Shown here: in pieces, positions 34,995-43,299 of the stretch
Layout: every line of letters begins with the position of its first letter
Position numbering within the stretch: the stretch's first letter is position 1
DNA from: an uncultured Bacteroidales bacterium
GTDB lineage: Bacteria; Bacteroidota; Bacteroidia; Bacteroidales; F082
Length of the DNA stretch: 61,563 nt
Assembly: GCA_946184615.1 (NCBI GenBank)
Contig: CAMHFN010000015.1
Span: forward strand, 1-61,563
Direction of reading: 5' to 3'
Program-made: the position numbers and the translations under genes
The notes under the pieces: model-generated
What the model saw: the letters and a program-made list of their open reading frames with translations, nothing else
Database searches by the model: none
What the model was told of the DNA's origin: nothing

Positions 34995-36761
34995 TTATTT
35001 TTCAATAAATGCAATGATTTCACCTTTTGAGACCCGTTTACCTTGTTCGGCGGTTGCCTCGACGATTTTACCTGACCAGAGCGCATAAACGGGTTCCAAG
35101 CCATGTTCACTGTTGATGGCACAGAGCAGGTCACCTTCTTTATAAACCTGGCCTGGAGCAGGAGCGATCGACTTGTCGTCAAAGTCCACTTCCCACATCA
35201 CGATGCCACTGACAGGAGCGATAACGGGTTCTGCGTTCGGATGACGGAGAGCTCGGAGATCCGGAATCTTGGCCTCACCACCCGCCTTCTCGAACTTGGC
35301 CTTCATCTTGGCTTCCAACTCTTGGTTAAAGCGACGCTTGGCTTCGCCCGACTTGTATTCGCGATATTGCTTCTCGTGCATGGCAAACTCGAAGAGCTCT
35401 TCATCGTCCTGGCCACGGTCCCAGCCTTCCTTTTCCATCATTTCGATGAAGTGCGGCAAGGCATCGGGATAGTTGTCCTGCGGATTACCCGTGAAGAATT
35501 CCAAGCCCTTCTTTTTAGCCAGTTCCACGATTTCGGGAGCAAGGGTGCCTGGCAGTTTGCCTGCCTTGCCAAGAATCATGTCCCATGCAGCAGGGTCGAT
35601 CGAGGTCTCATAACGAGGTTCACCCTTACTGAGCGCGAACAAGTTCATCAAGGCAATGTTCTTGGTATATTGGCTGAATGGGGTGACCAAGGGCGGGTTG
35701 CCAAGTTTCGGCCAGATGTCTTGTACTTCTTGGAAGAGTTCCACCAACATCTCGTCTTCAGTCAATGCGGGCAGACCTTGTTTCTCACGGTTCATGTTGA
35801 TGGCAGCGTGTACTGGCTTGAGGTCGGCCATCAGCGAGCCCATCATGCCACCAGGGAGTCCACACCCCAACAGCAACGAATTGATGTAGCGGTTACGCGG
35901 ATCGATCCAGTAGCCGAGGAAGTCATCAATGAAGCTTTGCGTCATGCTGCGTGCGGCCATATAGGTCTTCATGTCGATGTCCTTCACGAGGAAACCGGCG
36001 TCTTTCAGCATGGCTTGCACGCTGATGACATCGGGATGTACGGTACCCCAGGAGAGCGGTTCCATGGCCACATCGACATAGTCGCAGCCCGCCTTGCAGA
36101 CCTCGAGCACCGAAGCCATCGAAAGGCCTGGCGTGGTATGGCCGTGGTATTGCACCTTGATTTCAGGATGGTTTTTCTTGATATGTTCGACGATACGGCC
36201 CAAGCTGACGGGACGACCCACACCAGCCATGTCCTTAAGGGCGATTTCCTTGGCACCAGCTTCGATGAGTTGGTCAGCAATATGCATATAATATTCAGCG
36301 GTATGCACCTGAGAATAAGTGATGCTCATCGCTGCTTGGGAGATCATGCCTGCCTCGTTGGCCCATTGGACAGAAGGGATAATGTTGCGCACATCGTTCA
36401 AGCCGCAGAAGATCCGAGTGATGTCAACGCCTTGTGCTTTTTTCACCTTATACATTAAGCGACGCACATCGGCAGGGACAGGATTCATGCGCAAGGCATT
36501 AAGGGCGCGGTCAAGCATGTGGCACTCAATGCCCCCTTTATGAAGTGCTGACGTGAAGGCACGGACCGAAGGATTGGGGTTTTCACCATAAAGCAAGTTC
36601 ACCTGCTCGGCGGCACCACCGTTGGTCTCCACACGGTCGAAGCAACCCATATCGATGATTAAAGGAGCTATCTGTTCCAGTTGATCCTTGCGTGGCACAT
36701 ACTTTCCGGACGACTGCCACATATCGCGGTATACCAGACTGAATTTGACTTCCCGCTTCAT
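34995..36761 (-). CDS. pyruvate carboxylase subunit B / oxaloacetate decarboxylase alpha-like protein without biotin lysine
   Basis: A 588-residue carboxyltransferase. The N-terminal TIM barrel has the metal site Asp in YRDMWQ, the lysine in ALKDMAGVG and HxH in QYHGHTTPG. The mid-part GGMMGSLMADL and VTPFSQYTKNIALMN follow the OadA/PycB pattern. The C-terminal ~75 residues form a biotinyl/lipoyl-like hammerhead (APVSGIVMWEVDFDD...), but where the biotin motif AMKM should stand it reads INSEHGLEPV (about 549-558). The Lys is absent. It probably works with a separate biotin carrier, or on a different reaction. A gene for that carrier is not in the window. Promoter at 36783. Confidence 0.85.
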   Translation of the reverse strand: MKREVKFSLVYRDMWQSSGKYVPRKDQLEQIAPLIIDMGCFDRVETNGGAAEQVNLLYGENPNPSVRAFTSALHKGGIECHMLDRALNALRMNPVPADVRRLMYKVKKAQGVDITRIFCGLNDVRNIIPSVQWANEAGMISQAAMSITYSQVHTAEYYMHIADQLIEAGAKEIALKDMAGVGRPVSLGRIVEHIKKNHPEIKVQYHGHTTPGLSMASVLEVCKAGCDYVDVAMEPLSWGTVHPDVISVQAMLKDAGFLVKDIDMKTYMAARSMTQSFIDDFLGYWIDPRNRYINSLLLGCGLPGGMMGSLMADLKPVHAAINMNREKQGLPALTEDEMLVELFQEVQDIWPKLGNPPLVTPFSQYTKNIALMNLFALSKGEPRYETSIDPAAWDMILGKAGKLPGTLAPEIVELAKKKGLEFFTGNPQDNYPDALPHFIEMMEKEGWDRGQDDEELFEFAMHEKQYREYKSGEAKRRFNQELEAKMKAKFEKAGGEAKIPDLRALRHPNAEPVIAPVSGIVMWEVDFDDKSIAPAPGQVYKEGDLLCAINSEHGLEPVYALWSGKIVEATAEQGKRVSKGEIIAFIEK

Positions 36762-36782
36762 AACATCTCTATTAACAACCTA

Positions 36783-36790
36783 CAAAAATA
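36783..36790 (-). promoter_or_regulatory. -7 element TATTTTTG of the PycB-like gene
   Basis: TAnnTTTG match on the minus strand, 22-29 bases before the ATG, in the 69-base gap behind the YitT-family gene. Confidence 0.55.
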
Positions 36791-36830
36791 ATAAACTAAC
36801 TCTTACTGATATAAAAAAACTTTTCAACAA

Positions 36831-37823
36831 TTATCGCTTTTCAGCGTGTTTTCTAGCTCTGTGGCGGTCTTTAGCCCACAAACCATACACCTCACTCACA
36901 TTACCTGCGGTGGTAAATGCGTTAATTTCGTTCTTTCCAAGATACTCCATCAATTTCGAAAACTCATCGTTGGTAAGCAAGGCTTCCAGTTCGATCGACT
37001 TCTCGTTGGTATAACCGCCGATGACCTCATAAAGCGTGCAACCGCGATTCAGTTCGTCAATGATATAACGCCGGATGCGGTCGTAGTCCTTCGAAACGAT
37101 GCAGACACGCTTGCGTTGGTTGAGGTTGGCCGTGAACATGTTCACCACCATGCCGTTGATCCAGGTAGCAATCAAACCGATGATCACCATCTGGAAGGGG
37201 TTGATGGCGAAAGCGGTGAGGCAGATGATGGCACCCGCCACGCTGACCGACTTACCCATGTCGAAATGCAAGTACTTGTTGACGATCTTGGCCAAGATGT
37301 CCAGTCCACCCGTGGAAGCGTTGATGGAGAACATCAGCGTTTGGGCGGCACTCAGGATGATGACGCAGCAGAGCAGGTCGAACCAAGGATTGCCCATGAC
37401 CGAATAGGCCGAGCTGGCATCGACACCCATGTTGATCAAATAACTGTTCGGGGTAGCCAGGTTTTCCCAGGGATAGAGCCATTCGCAGAACTTGGTCATG
37501 GGACCGAGGATCAAGGCGCAGTAGACGGTCTTGAGACCGAACTCCTTACCGACAAGAAGATAGGCGAGAACCAGCAGGATGGCATTGATGATGGTAATCA
37601 TCGAAGGCAAGCCGATGTTGATGCCCATACTGTTGAAGATGTTCGTCAGCACGATGGAAAGACCCGAGATGGAGCCCACAATCAGTTTGCTGGGAACCAA
37701 AAAATAATAGACGCAAACGCCTGTCATGAACATGCCGAAAGTCATAATCAGCAGCTCAACCCAGAACTTTTTACTGACCAAAGCCTGGCCAATTTCTTTC
37801 ATGATATCATTTACTTTACTCAT
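36831..37823 (-). CDS. YitT family membrane protein (DUF161 + DUF2179)
   Basis: A 330-residue inner-membrane protein. Residues ~15-215 hold five or six helices of the YitT/DUF161 type (FWVELLIMTFGMFMTGVCVYYF; GSISGLSIVLTNIF; STGGLDILAKIV). The C-terminal ~80 residues form the DUF2179 cytoplasmic ferredoxin-like domain (RKRVCIVSKDYDRIRRYI, GCTLYEVIGGYTNEKSIELEALLT). The function of the family is not established. It precedes the PycB-like gene by 69 bases, but that gene has its own promoter. Confidence 0.92.
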   Translation of the reverse strand: MSKVNDIMKEIGQALVSKKFWVELLIMTFGMFMTGVCVYYFLVPSKLIVGSISGLSIVLTNIFNSMGINIGLPSMITIINAILLVLAYLLVGKEFGLKTVYCALILGPMTKFCEWLYPWENLATPNSYLINMGVDASSAYSVMGNPWFDLLCCVIILSAAQTLMFSINASTGGLDILAKIVNKYLHFDMGKSVSVAGAIICLTAFAINPFQMVIIGLIATWINGMVVNMFTANLNQRKRVCIVSKDYDRIRRYIIDELNRGCTLYEVIGGYTNEKSIELEALLTNDEFSKLMEYLGKNEINAFTTAGNVSEVYGLWAKDRHRARKHAEKR

Positions 37824-37932
37824 AAATGACTGATTTATAAATTTTTAAAAAATAAAATAATGCTCGTTTTTGCGGCTGCAAAGGTCGGAATTTTTTTTGA
37901 GATAAAAAAGAGTTTTTGTTTTTATTAATAGC

Positions 37933-37964
37933 TTATAGGGCTGCCACATGTGACAGCCCTATAA
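37933..37964 (-). terminator. hairpin behind the broken paralogous-domain fragment
   Basis: Perfect 11-bp stem TTATAGGGCTG / CAGCCCTATAA around a 10-base loop, 45 bases beyond the minus-strand stop at 38010. The T tract is weak in both directions, so termination is likely but not certain. Confidence 0.6.
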
Positions 37965-38009
37965 CTTTTCACATACTTGCCCGTGCCAATAACGGAACAA
38001 GGGTTAGTT

Positions 38010-38384
38010 CTAACGCGTAGAACGCACAAAACGTACTGTGAAACCGCTGGTCTTTTCGTAGAGGTCCGTGCCGTAATTGATCGAATCGAAGTAGAAGCTC
38101 CACACAAGGTCCGGGTAGTCGGTATAGACCGAACTCGACCAGTATTTGCCGTCGCTGCCAACGTATTCTACCTTGTCGCTCATACGGTAGCCGGCGGCAG
38201 GAAGGAAGAGACTCTGTCCGTTGGACGCAGTGAACAGCAAGCCGTTCACACCGTTCTGGGTAGTCCAAGTATTGGTGGTGTGCTCCTGTAGTTCTTCCCA
38301 CTGCTCCTTGGTTGGGGCACTCCATTCGTTGCCCCAAGCAGAATAGTCGCCAAAGCCTTCAGGTTTGTCGGCACCCACATTGCA
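38010..38384 (-). pseudogene. 3' fragment of a Fibrobacter-type paralogous (Fib_succ_major/DUF1566-like) domain
   Basis: The frame reads CNVGADKPEGFGDYSAWGNE, then WSAPTKEQWEELQEH, NGLLFTASNGQSLFLPAAGYR, YWSSSVYT and GFTVRFVRS, the second half of a surface-protein domain usually opening with VDLGLPSGTLWAxCNVGA. The opening and any start are missing: at about 38384 the open frame runs back out of phase through the 3' end of the lipoprotein gene. It looks like a deletion or frameshift joining the two genes. It could be expressed only by frameshifting. The last residues (RFVRSTR) agree with an intact C-terminus. Confidence 0.7.
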
Positions 38385-40008
38385 TTTCGAGCGATAAATC
38401 AATAACCTGTATGGCCCATTCATGGAGTAATCCCGAGCCGACAGCTTTGGTGATGACGTAGAGTTGAGTGCCATTGGAGTGGGCAAACACAAAGAATGGG
38501 CTGGCATCAAAATATTCTGTATTCTCGCCGTTGACAACAAAATAGTCCTCCAGTCTCCTCTTGGTCTTATAAATCAGGTTGTCGGAGTTATAAACATAGA
38601 CATAAGGCGGATTGGACTCTTCATACCATGAATTGCCTTTTATAACCAGGTATAGTTCTTTCTTAAGCTCAAGTTGGTCAAGCCAAGCGATACTATTATA
38701 GTTGTCTTCAAGCGTAATGGTTCCGTTATAAATTATATCGTGGCTTTGTGTCTCGCTGGTCTTGAACACCGTGCCGGCACGTGTGAACAGACGTTCGCCG
38801 CTCTCTTCAAACCACAAATCCCCACCCATTGAGTAATGGCCATGGTAAGGAGAGTCGTAGAGATATTGCGCCGTGCCGTTTTGTATGTTGTATTTTTCGA
38901 TATCCGCAGGGGATATGTTGTTTTGGGCACCATAAACAAACTTCCCTGAAGGATGCAGTTTGGCTTTGACACCCGCATATATTGTGAAACCCGTGTGTGC
39001 GGTGACAATCGCATTGGGGGTGGTAACGTTTAGGCATTTGATTGTGGTCCACTGGTCACGGCGCGGGAAAACATAAGTCCACCCGTCATTGGTCAGCACG
39101 ATGTCGAGGGCATCGCATGGGACATCATTAACAGTGAGCACCGTTTCCAACAAAAGGTCGACATAGGTAACGTGTGAGTCATGACCCACCACAGCTTTGG
39201 TGCCGTCTGGCGAAATGGAGACACAAGTAGGAGTATATGACAATGCCACAGCGCTTATTTCTTGCGTGTCGGGATGAAATATGTTAAGTGTCGCATTTTC
39301 AGCCACGAACACGAGCAAATCTGTGGCTTTGGCATATTCAGCGTCCACCACATCATTAGGTAAAAGGAGTTTTTTCTCGATAACAAGGGGCACCGTATCC
39401 ACATTGCCATCGATGCTGACATACAATGCGGGATTTGTCTCAGTTAACAGGTTCTCACGGTCAATGGTGACGGTAATGTCGGTATTTCCCAGCATCGACA
39501 ACTGACCCGACGAAGAGGAGAGACTGGCGAAGGTCGTGGAAGACGTTATTGCGTAGTCCAGTGTGGTGTTGCCTTGATTATGGATGTGCATAATCGCCTC
39601 ATCCTCGCCTATCGGATAGAACAACTTATTGGTAAGGGTATAGTTTGTATAGTCTTCGGGCAAGCCCAACAGCTTCACCGTCTTGTCGTCGAACGCCGTA
39701 GTAAGGTAAAGGTTGTCTTCCATAACGACCATGGGGTCATTGAGATAGGAGGAAAGGGTGAGTTGCACCGTCTCGCCTTCCGAAATCTGCCCCGAAGCAG
39801 GTGATACGGCAATCCAATTGGGTGCATAAACGTAGAACTTTCTGCTTTCCGGATTGTTGGTGGTCACGTTGAGAGTGAGGGTCTGGTTTCCTTTGAAAAC
39901 CAGCGTGTCGGCCGAGACGGTCAGTTGGGGCTCTATGGGTTTGCCGCAACTCACCATCAGCAAAGCAACCCCGATGAACAGCAACAATGTAACATTCTTT
40001 CTTTTCAT
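38359..40008 (-). CDS. lipoprotein with BACON-like and beta-propeller-like regions, 3' end rearranged
   Basis: A 549-residue exported lipoprotein with lipobox LMVSC (Cys21). Residues ~25-210 carry two Ig-like/BACON modules (FYVYAPNWIAVSPASGQISEGETVQLTL; TFASLSSSSGQLSMLGNTDITV). The rest looks like a YVTN/WD-type propeller (YTPTCVSISPDGTKAVVGHDS; LHPSGKFVYGAQNN; HSNGTQLYVITKA). Its end (IDLSLEMQCGCRQT) runs into the Fib_succ fragment in another frame, where the phrase VIDLSL...CNVGA suggests the original continued into that domain. Surface binding of polysaccharide or mucin is a guess from BACON. It follows the barrel gene by 18 bases. Confidence 0.65.
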   Translation of the reverse strand: MKRKNVTLLLFIGVALLMVSCGKPIEPQLTVSADTLVFKGNQTLTLNVTTNNPESRKFYVYAPNWIAVSPASGQISEGETVQLTLSSYLNDPMVVMEDNLYLTTAFDDKTVKLLGLPEDYTNYTLTNKLFYPIGEDEAIMHIHNQGNTTLDYAITSSTTFASLSSSSGQLSMLGNTDITVTIDRENLLTETNPALYVSIDGNVDTVPLVIEKKLLLPNDVVDAEYAKATDLLVFVAENATLNIFHPDTQEISAVALSYTPTCVSISPDGTKAVVGHDSHVTYVDLLLETVLTVNDVPCDALDIVLTNDGWTYVFPRRDQWTTIKCLNVTTPNAIVTAHTGFTIYAGVKAKLHPSGKFVYGAQNNISPADIEKYNIQNGTAQYLYDSPYHGHYSMGGDLWFEESGERLFTRAGTVFKTSETQSHDIIYNGTITLEDNYNSIAWLDQLELKKELYLVIKGNSWYEESNPPYVYVYNSDNLIYKTKRRLEDYFVVNGENTEYFDASPFFVFAHSNGTQLYVITKAVGSGLLHEWAIQVIDLSLEMQCGCRQT

Positions 40009-40026
40009 GACTTTGGTGTTTTTGTT

Positions 40027-40584
40027 TTACCATTCGAAACCTACTCTAACACCGATACCCGACGGATTGATTTTGCCCTCTAAATACTCGGTATGCATAT
40101 ACCCGAAGGCATCAATATAGGATTCGGAGTAATTGTATTTGATTTTACTGTAATACGTTCCTACCACCATTATGCTGAAGGCAAGGTCACTTTTGGTTGC
40201 GAAACGGGCGCCAATGGCCAAATCTCCATAAGCTCCCATGTTTTCCCTGATATAGGAGCCAAGGCGCAGACTCACAAAGGGATTGACCCTGGAGCAGCTC
40301 AAGAAGATATAACGGGCATTGGCGAATATGGGAACGAACAAATAGTCAGCATTCCACTCAAACGCAGCACCCAAGCCTGCATATATGTGTTCGTTGAGGA
40401 AAACCCCGTGTGTGGTGGAGAGCTGTATGGTGGCAGGCATATTCTCGTCAAAATGCCAATTGTTGGTCAATTCGAGGAATCCTCGATATCCTTCAGGAAT
40501 CCGAACGCCGGTAGTTTCATCATTTTGCGCAATCGCGCTATAGATAAAAAGCAGAGCTATTAAAGTTAGGAATGTTTTTTTCAT
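40027..40584 (-). CDS. outer-membrane beta-barrel protein
   Basis: A 185-residue exported protein with signal peptide (LTLIALLFIYSAIAQ). Alternating amphipathic strands (GYRGFLELTNNWHF, HIYAGLGAAFEWNADYLFVPIFANARY, GDLAIGARFATKSDLAFSIMVVGTYY) and a last residue pair EW fit a small barrel. A promoter TATATTTG lies 42 bases upstream. It heads a two-gene unit with the BACON-like lipoprotein, so the pair may be a surface complex. Ligand unknown. Confidence 0.75.
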   Translation of the reverse strand: MKKTFLTLIALLFIYSAIAQNDETTGVRIPEGYRGFLELTNNWHFDENMPATIQLSTTHGVFLNEHIYAGLGAAFEWNADYLFVPIFANARYIFLSCSRVNPFVSLRLGSYIRENMGAYGDLAIGARFATKSDLAFSIMVVGTYYSKIKYNYSESYIDAFGYMHTEYLEGKINPSGIGVRVGFEW

Positions 40585-40625
40585 TTCTTTTGGGTTTTTA
40601 GGGTAATCTATCGTTTGATTCGATG

Positions 40626-40633
40626 CAAATATA
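40626..40633 (-). promoter_or_regulatory. -7 element TATATTTG of the barrel-lipoprotein unit
   Basis: TAnnTTTG match on the minus strand, 42-49 bases before the ATG. Confidence 0.55.
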
Positions 40634-40674
40634 CATAAAATCTTTTTGAATCAGAATTAGAAATAAATAATGCT

Positions 40675-40682
40675 TACCTTTG
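40675..40682 (+). promoter_or_regulatory. -7 element TACCTTTG of the ADH-ALDH gene
   Basis: TAnnTTTG match, 20 bases before the ATG at 40702. Confidence 0.55.
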
Positions 40683-40701
40683 CGAAACAAAGAAAACAAG
40701 C

Positions 40702-43299
40702 ATGGACACTTATATTTTCAGAAAGAGAATACACCGTTTACCCGGTAAAGTGATTCACACCATCCCGCTTCCGGAGCCCGAAGTGGTAGAAGGCCACGAG
40801 TCGCGCCAGCAGATTGGCGAGATATGTAAACAATGCGGCTACAAGCAAGTGCTTCTGGTGACCGACAAAACGCTGAGCGGGCTTGGCTATGAGCAAGCCA
40901 TTGCGCAAGCTTTGACCAAGGCCGGAGTGGGTTACAGCGTGTTCAGCGAAATCAACTCGGAACCCACCATTGCCCTCATCGAGGACGGCCGCAAAGCGGC
41001 TTTGGAGAGCGAGGCCGAGTGCATCATTGCCTTGGGTGGCGGCTCGGTGATGGATACCTGCAAAATGATTGCCGCAGGGGTGAAGATGCCCCACCTCAGC
41101 ATCAAAACCCTGCTCTTGAAGTTTTTGCCCGTAAGAGGCAAGACAATTCCCATCATCGCCGTGCCCTCCACCGCCGGCACAGGGGCTGAAATCACCGTAG
41201 GCGCCGTGGTCTTGAATGAGCATGGCGTGAAGAGCTCCACCGTGCTGATCGGGCTGAACGTGACCCATGTGGTGCTCGACAGCGAACTCACCATCCGTGC
41301 ACCCCAAAAGGTTACCGCCGCCTGTGGTATGGATGCCCTCAGTCACTGCATTGAAGGAGCGGTGAGCGACGTGGAGGTAGACGAAGAGGACATGAAGATG
41401 TCCATGGAAGGTGTCCGTTTGATCTTACAACATCTCCCTACCGTGATGAAGGAGCCCGAGAATATCGAGGCAAGGTTGGCTTTATGCCGAGCCGCCATGT
41501 ACGGGGGCAACGCCATCAACACGCAACTGGCGGGCTATGTGCATGCTTTTGCCCATAGTATCGGCGCCAAGTACCATCTCCCCCACGGAGTGGCCATCTC
41601 GCTGATGTTGCTGCCCGTGTTGGAATTTCAAAAAGAGGTCTGCAAGGAAAAATATGCTGAATTGGCAAAATACTGTGGTGTGCCCGATATTTTGCAGGCG
41701 GTCAAAGACTTAATGGCAAAATGCGGCATGGACCAGATCGTGTCGCCGGTGAGGGCTTGCGACCACGAGGAACTCATCCCGATGATAGCAGCCGATTCCA
41801 TCAACTATTCCGCACCGGTTACGTTGAGCAACAGCGATATCAAGCAGATTTTGGACACCGTCACAAGAACGGAAAACGGAGAACGAGAAATGGAAAACGA
41901 CATAAAAGAGATTGTCGCCACACAACGCAAGTTCTTCCGTACCGGCACCACCCTTCCCGTGAAATGGAGAATCAAACAACTCAAGAAATTGAAAGCTGCC
42001 GTGATGGCGCATGAAAAGGAATTTGAGGAGGCTTTAGCAGAAGACCTGGGGCGCAGCCCCGTTGAGGCTTATCTCTGCGACATCGGTCCCATCATCGTCG
42101 AGGTCAACGAGATGATCCACGGGTTGCGCCGTTGGGCCCGTCCCGAGCGGCATTTCAGCGGCTTTATGTGTTTCCCCAGCACGATCACCAAAGTATATAA
42201 GATGCCTTACGGCGTGTCGTTGGTCATCAGCCCCTTCAACTTCCCCATCCTACTTACCATCGGGGTGGTGGCCGCAGCCATGGCGGGAGGCAACACCGTG
42301 GTCGTCAAGTCCAGCTCCAAATCGGCAGCAAGCACCGCGGCACTCAAGAAGTTCTTTGCTGAAGTGTTCCCGCCCGAATACGTCACTTTAATCGACGGCG
42401 GACATGATGTAGCCGATCTATGCCTTGCGCAGCGTTTTGACAAGATTTTCTATACCGGCTCACCTTCGGTGGGTAAGCATGTATTGACCGAGGCCGCCAA
42501 AAACCTGACTCCCGTGGCCTTGGAACTCGGTGGTGAGACCGGCAATTGGTGCGTGGTGCGCAAGGATGCCGACTTGAAGGATGCCGCCCGTAAGATTGCC
42601 TTCTTCAAGCTCTGCAACGCCGGACAGATCTGCATCAACATCAACCAGATTGCCGTAGCCGAAGAGGTGGCAGAGCCATTCTTGGAAGAACTCAAGAAAG
42701 CCTTTGTCGCCCAAATCGGAGCGGATCCACAGAATAATCCTGAATACCCCAAACTCATCACTGAGGGCGCTTACCAAAAGTGTGCAAACTTGGCCGACGA
42801 GTACCGCTCAAGGATTGTATTTGGCGGTGTCGGCGACAAGGAATCCCGTCGTTACGCTCCTACCATGATTTATCCCGTGGATATCAACGAACACATTGTG
42901 CAGCATGAATTGTTCTGCCCCTTGCTACCTATCGTACCTTTCAAGGATGCCGAAGTCGATCAACTGATGGAGACCATTGCCGACCGTGAGCATCCTTTGG
43001 CGATGTACCTCTTCACCAAGGACATCAAATGGGCCAACCATGTCATGCGAACCCAGCAATACGGTGGGGGCTGCATCAACGAGGTATGCATTCACATGAT
43101 GGTAAAAGGTGTGCCGTTTAATGGCACAGGCCATTCCGGTATGGGCGCCTATCATGGCGAGTGGGGCTTCAGGGAGTTCACCCATCCCCAAACCGTTTTG
43201 AAGGGCAAGACTCGTTGGAACCTGCCGTTGCGTGAGCATCCTTACGGCGGAGAGACTGGAGAAAAGAAGATGAAGCTATTAAAAATTTTTGAGCGATGA
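40702..43299 (+). CDS. fused iron-type alcohol dehydrogenase - aldehyde dehydrogenase (ADH first)
   Basis: An 865-residue cytoplasmic protein. Residues 1-~388 are a complete group III (Fe) alcohol dehydrogenase (LGGGSVMDTCK, AVPSTAGTGAE, ACGMDALSHCIEG, HAFAHSIGAKYHLPHG). Residues 397-865 are a complete class 3-type aldehyde dehydrogenase (VSLVISPFNFPILLT, LELGGETGNW, catalytic Cys in NAGQICIN). The order is the reverse of AdhE. The seam (TENGEREMEN, 390-399) is encoded by four heptamer repeats (41871-41898), and Met397 would be the natural ALDH start. It was therefore probably two genes joined by a repeat that read through in frame. Substrate unknown, long-chain or aromatic aldehydes possible. 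It overlaps the radical SAM gene by 4 bases. Confidence 0.9.
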   Translation: MDTYIFRKRIHRLPGKVIHTIPLPEPEVVEGHESRQQIGEICKQCGYKQVLLVTDKTLSGLGYEQAIAQALTKAGVGYSVFSEINSEPTIALIEDGRKAALESEAECIIALGGGSVMDTCKMIAAGVKMPHLSIKTLLLKFLPVRGKTIPIIAVPSTAGTGAEITVGAVVLNEHGVKSSTVLIGLNVTHVVLDSELTIRAPQKVTAACGMDALSHCIEGAVSDVEVDEEDMKMSMEGVRLILQHLPTVMKEPENIEARLALCRAAMYGGNAINTQLAGYVHAFAHSIGAKYHLPHGVAISLMLLPVLEFQKEVCKEKYAELAKYCGVPDILQAVKDLMAKCGMDQIVSPVRACDHEELIPMIAADSINYSAPVTLSNSDIKQILDTVTRTENGEREMENDIKEIVATQRKFFRTGTTLPVKWRIKQLKKLKAAVMAHEKEFEEALAEDLGRSPVEAYLCDIGPIIVEVNEMIHGLRRWARPERHFSGFMCFPSTITKVYKMPYGVSLVISPFNFPILLTIGVVAAAMAGGNTVVVKSSSKSAASTAALKKFFAEVFPPEYVTLIDGGHDVADLCLAQRFDKIFYTGSPSVGKHVLTEAAKNLTPVALELGGETGNWCVVRKDADLKDAARKIAFFKLCNAGQICININQIAVAEEVAEPFLEELKKAFVAQIGADPQNNPEYPKLITEGAYQKCANLADEYRSRIVFGGVGDKESRRYAPTMIYPVDINEHIVQHELFCPLLPIVPFKDAEVDQLMETIADREHPLAMYLFTKDIKWANHVMRTQQYGGGCINEVCIHMMVKGVPFNGTGHSGMGAYHGEWGFREFTHPQTVLKGKTRWNLPLREHPYGGETGEKKMKLLKIFER
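41871..41898 (+). repeat. four heptamers at the ADH-ALDH seam
   Basis: GGAAAAC, GGAGAAC, GAGAAAT, GGAAAAC. The same family, in reverse complement, lies between fabF and fabH (51209-51243). Confidence 0.85.

Noticed and set aside
35103..36458. 451-codon open frame antisense to the PycB-like gene
   Set aside because: No domain, His- and Val-rich composition typical of antisense shadows, while the opposite strand has clear catalytic motifs.
37933..37964. Member of the GTAGGGAC palindrome family
   Set aside because: The arms (TTATAGGGCTG) share only a short AGGG core with the family, so it is treated as an ordinary hairpin.
40702..43299. Annotation as AdhE
   Set aside because: Domain order is reversed (ADH first), the ALDH part is of class 3 type, and the ADH part is complete on its own.
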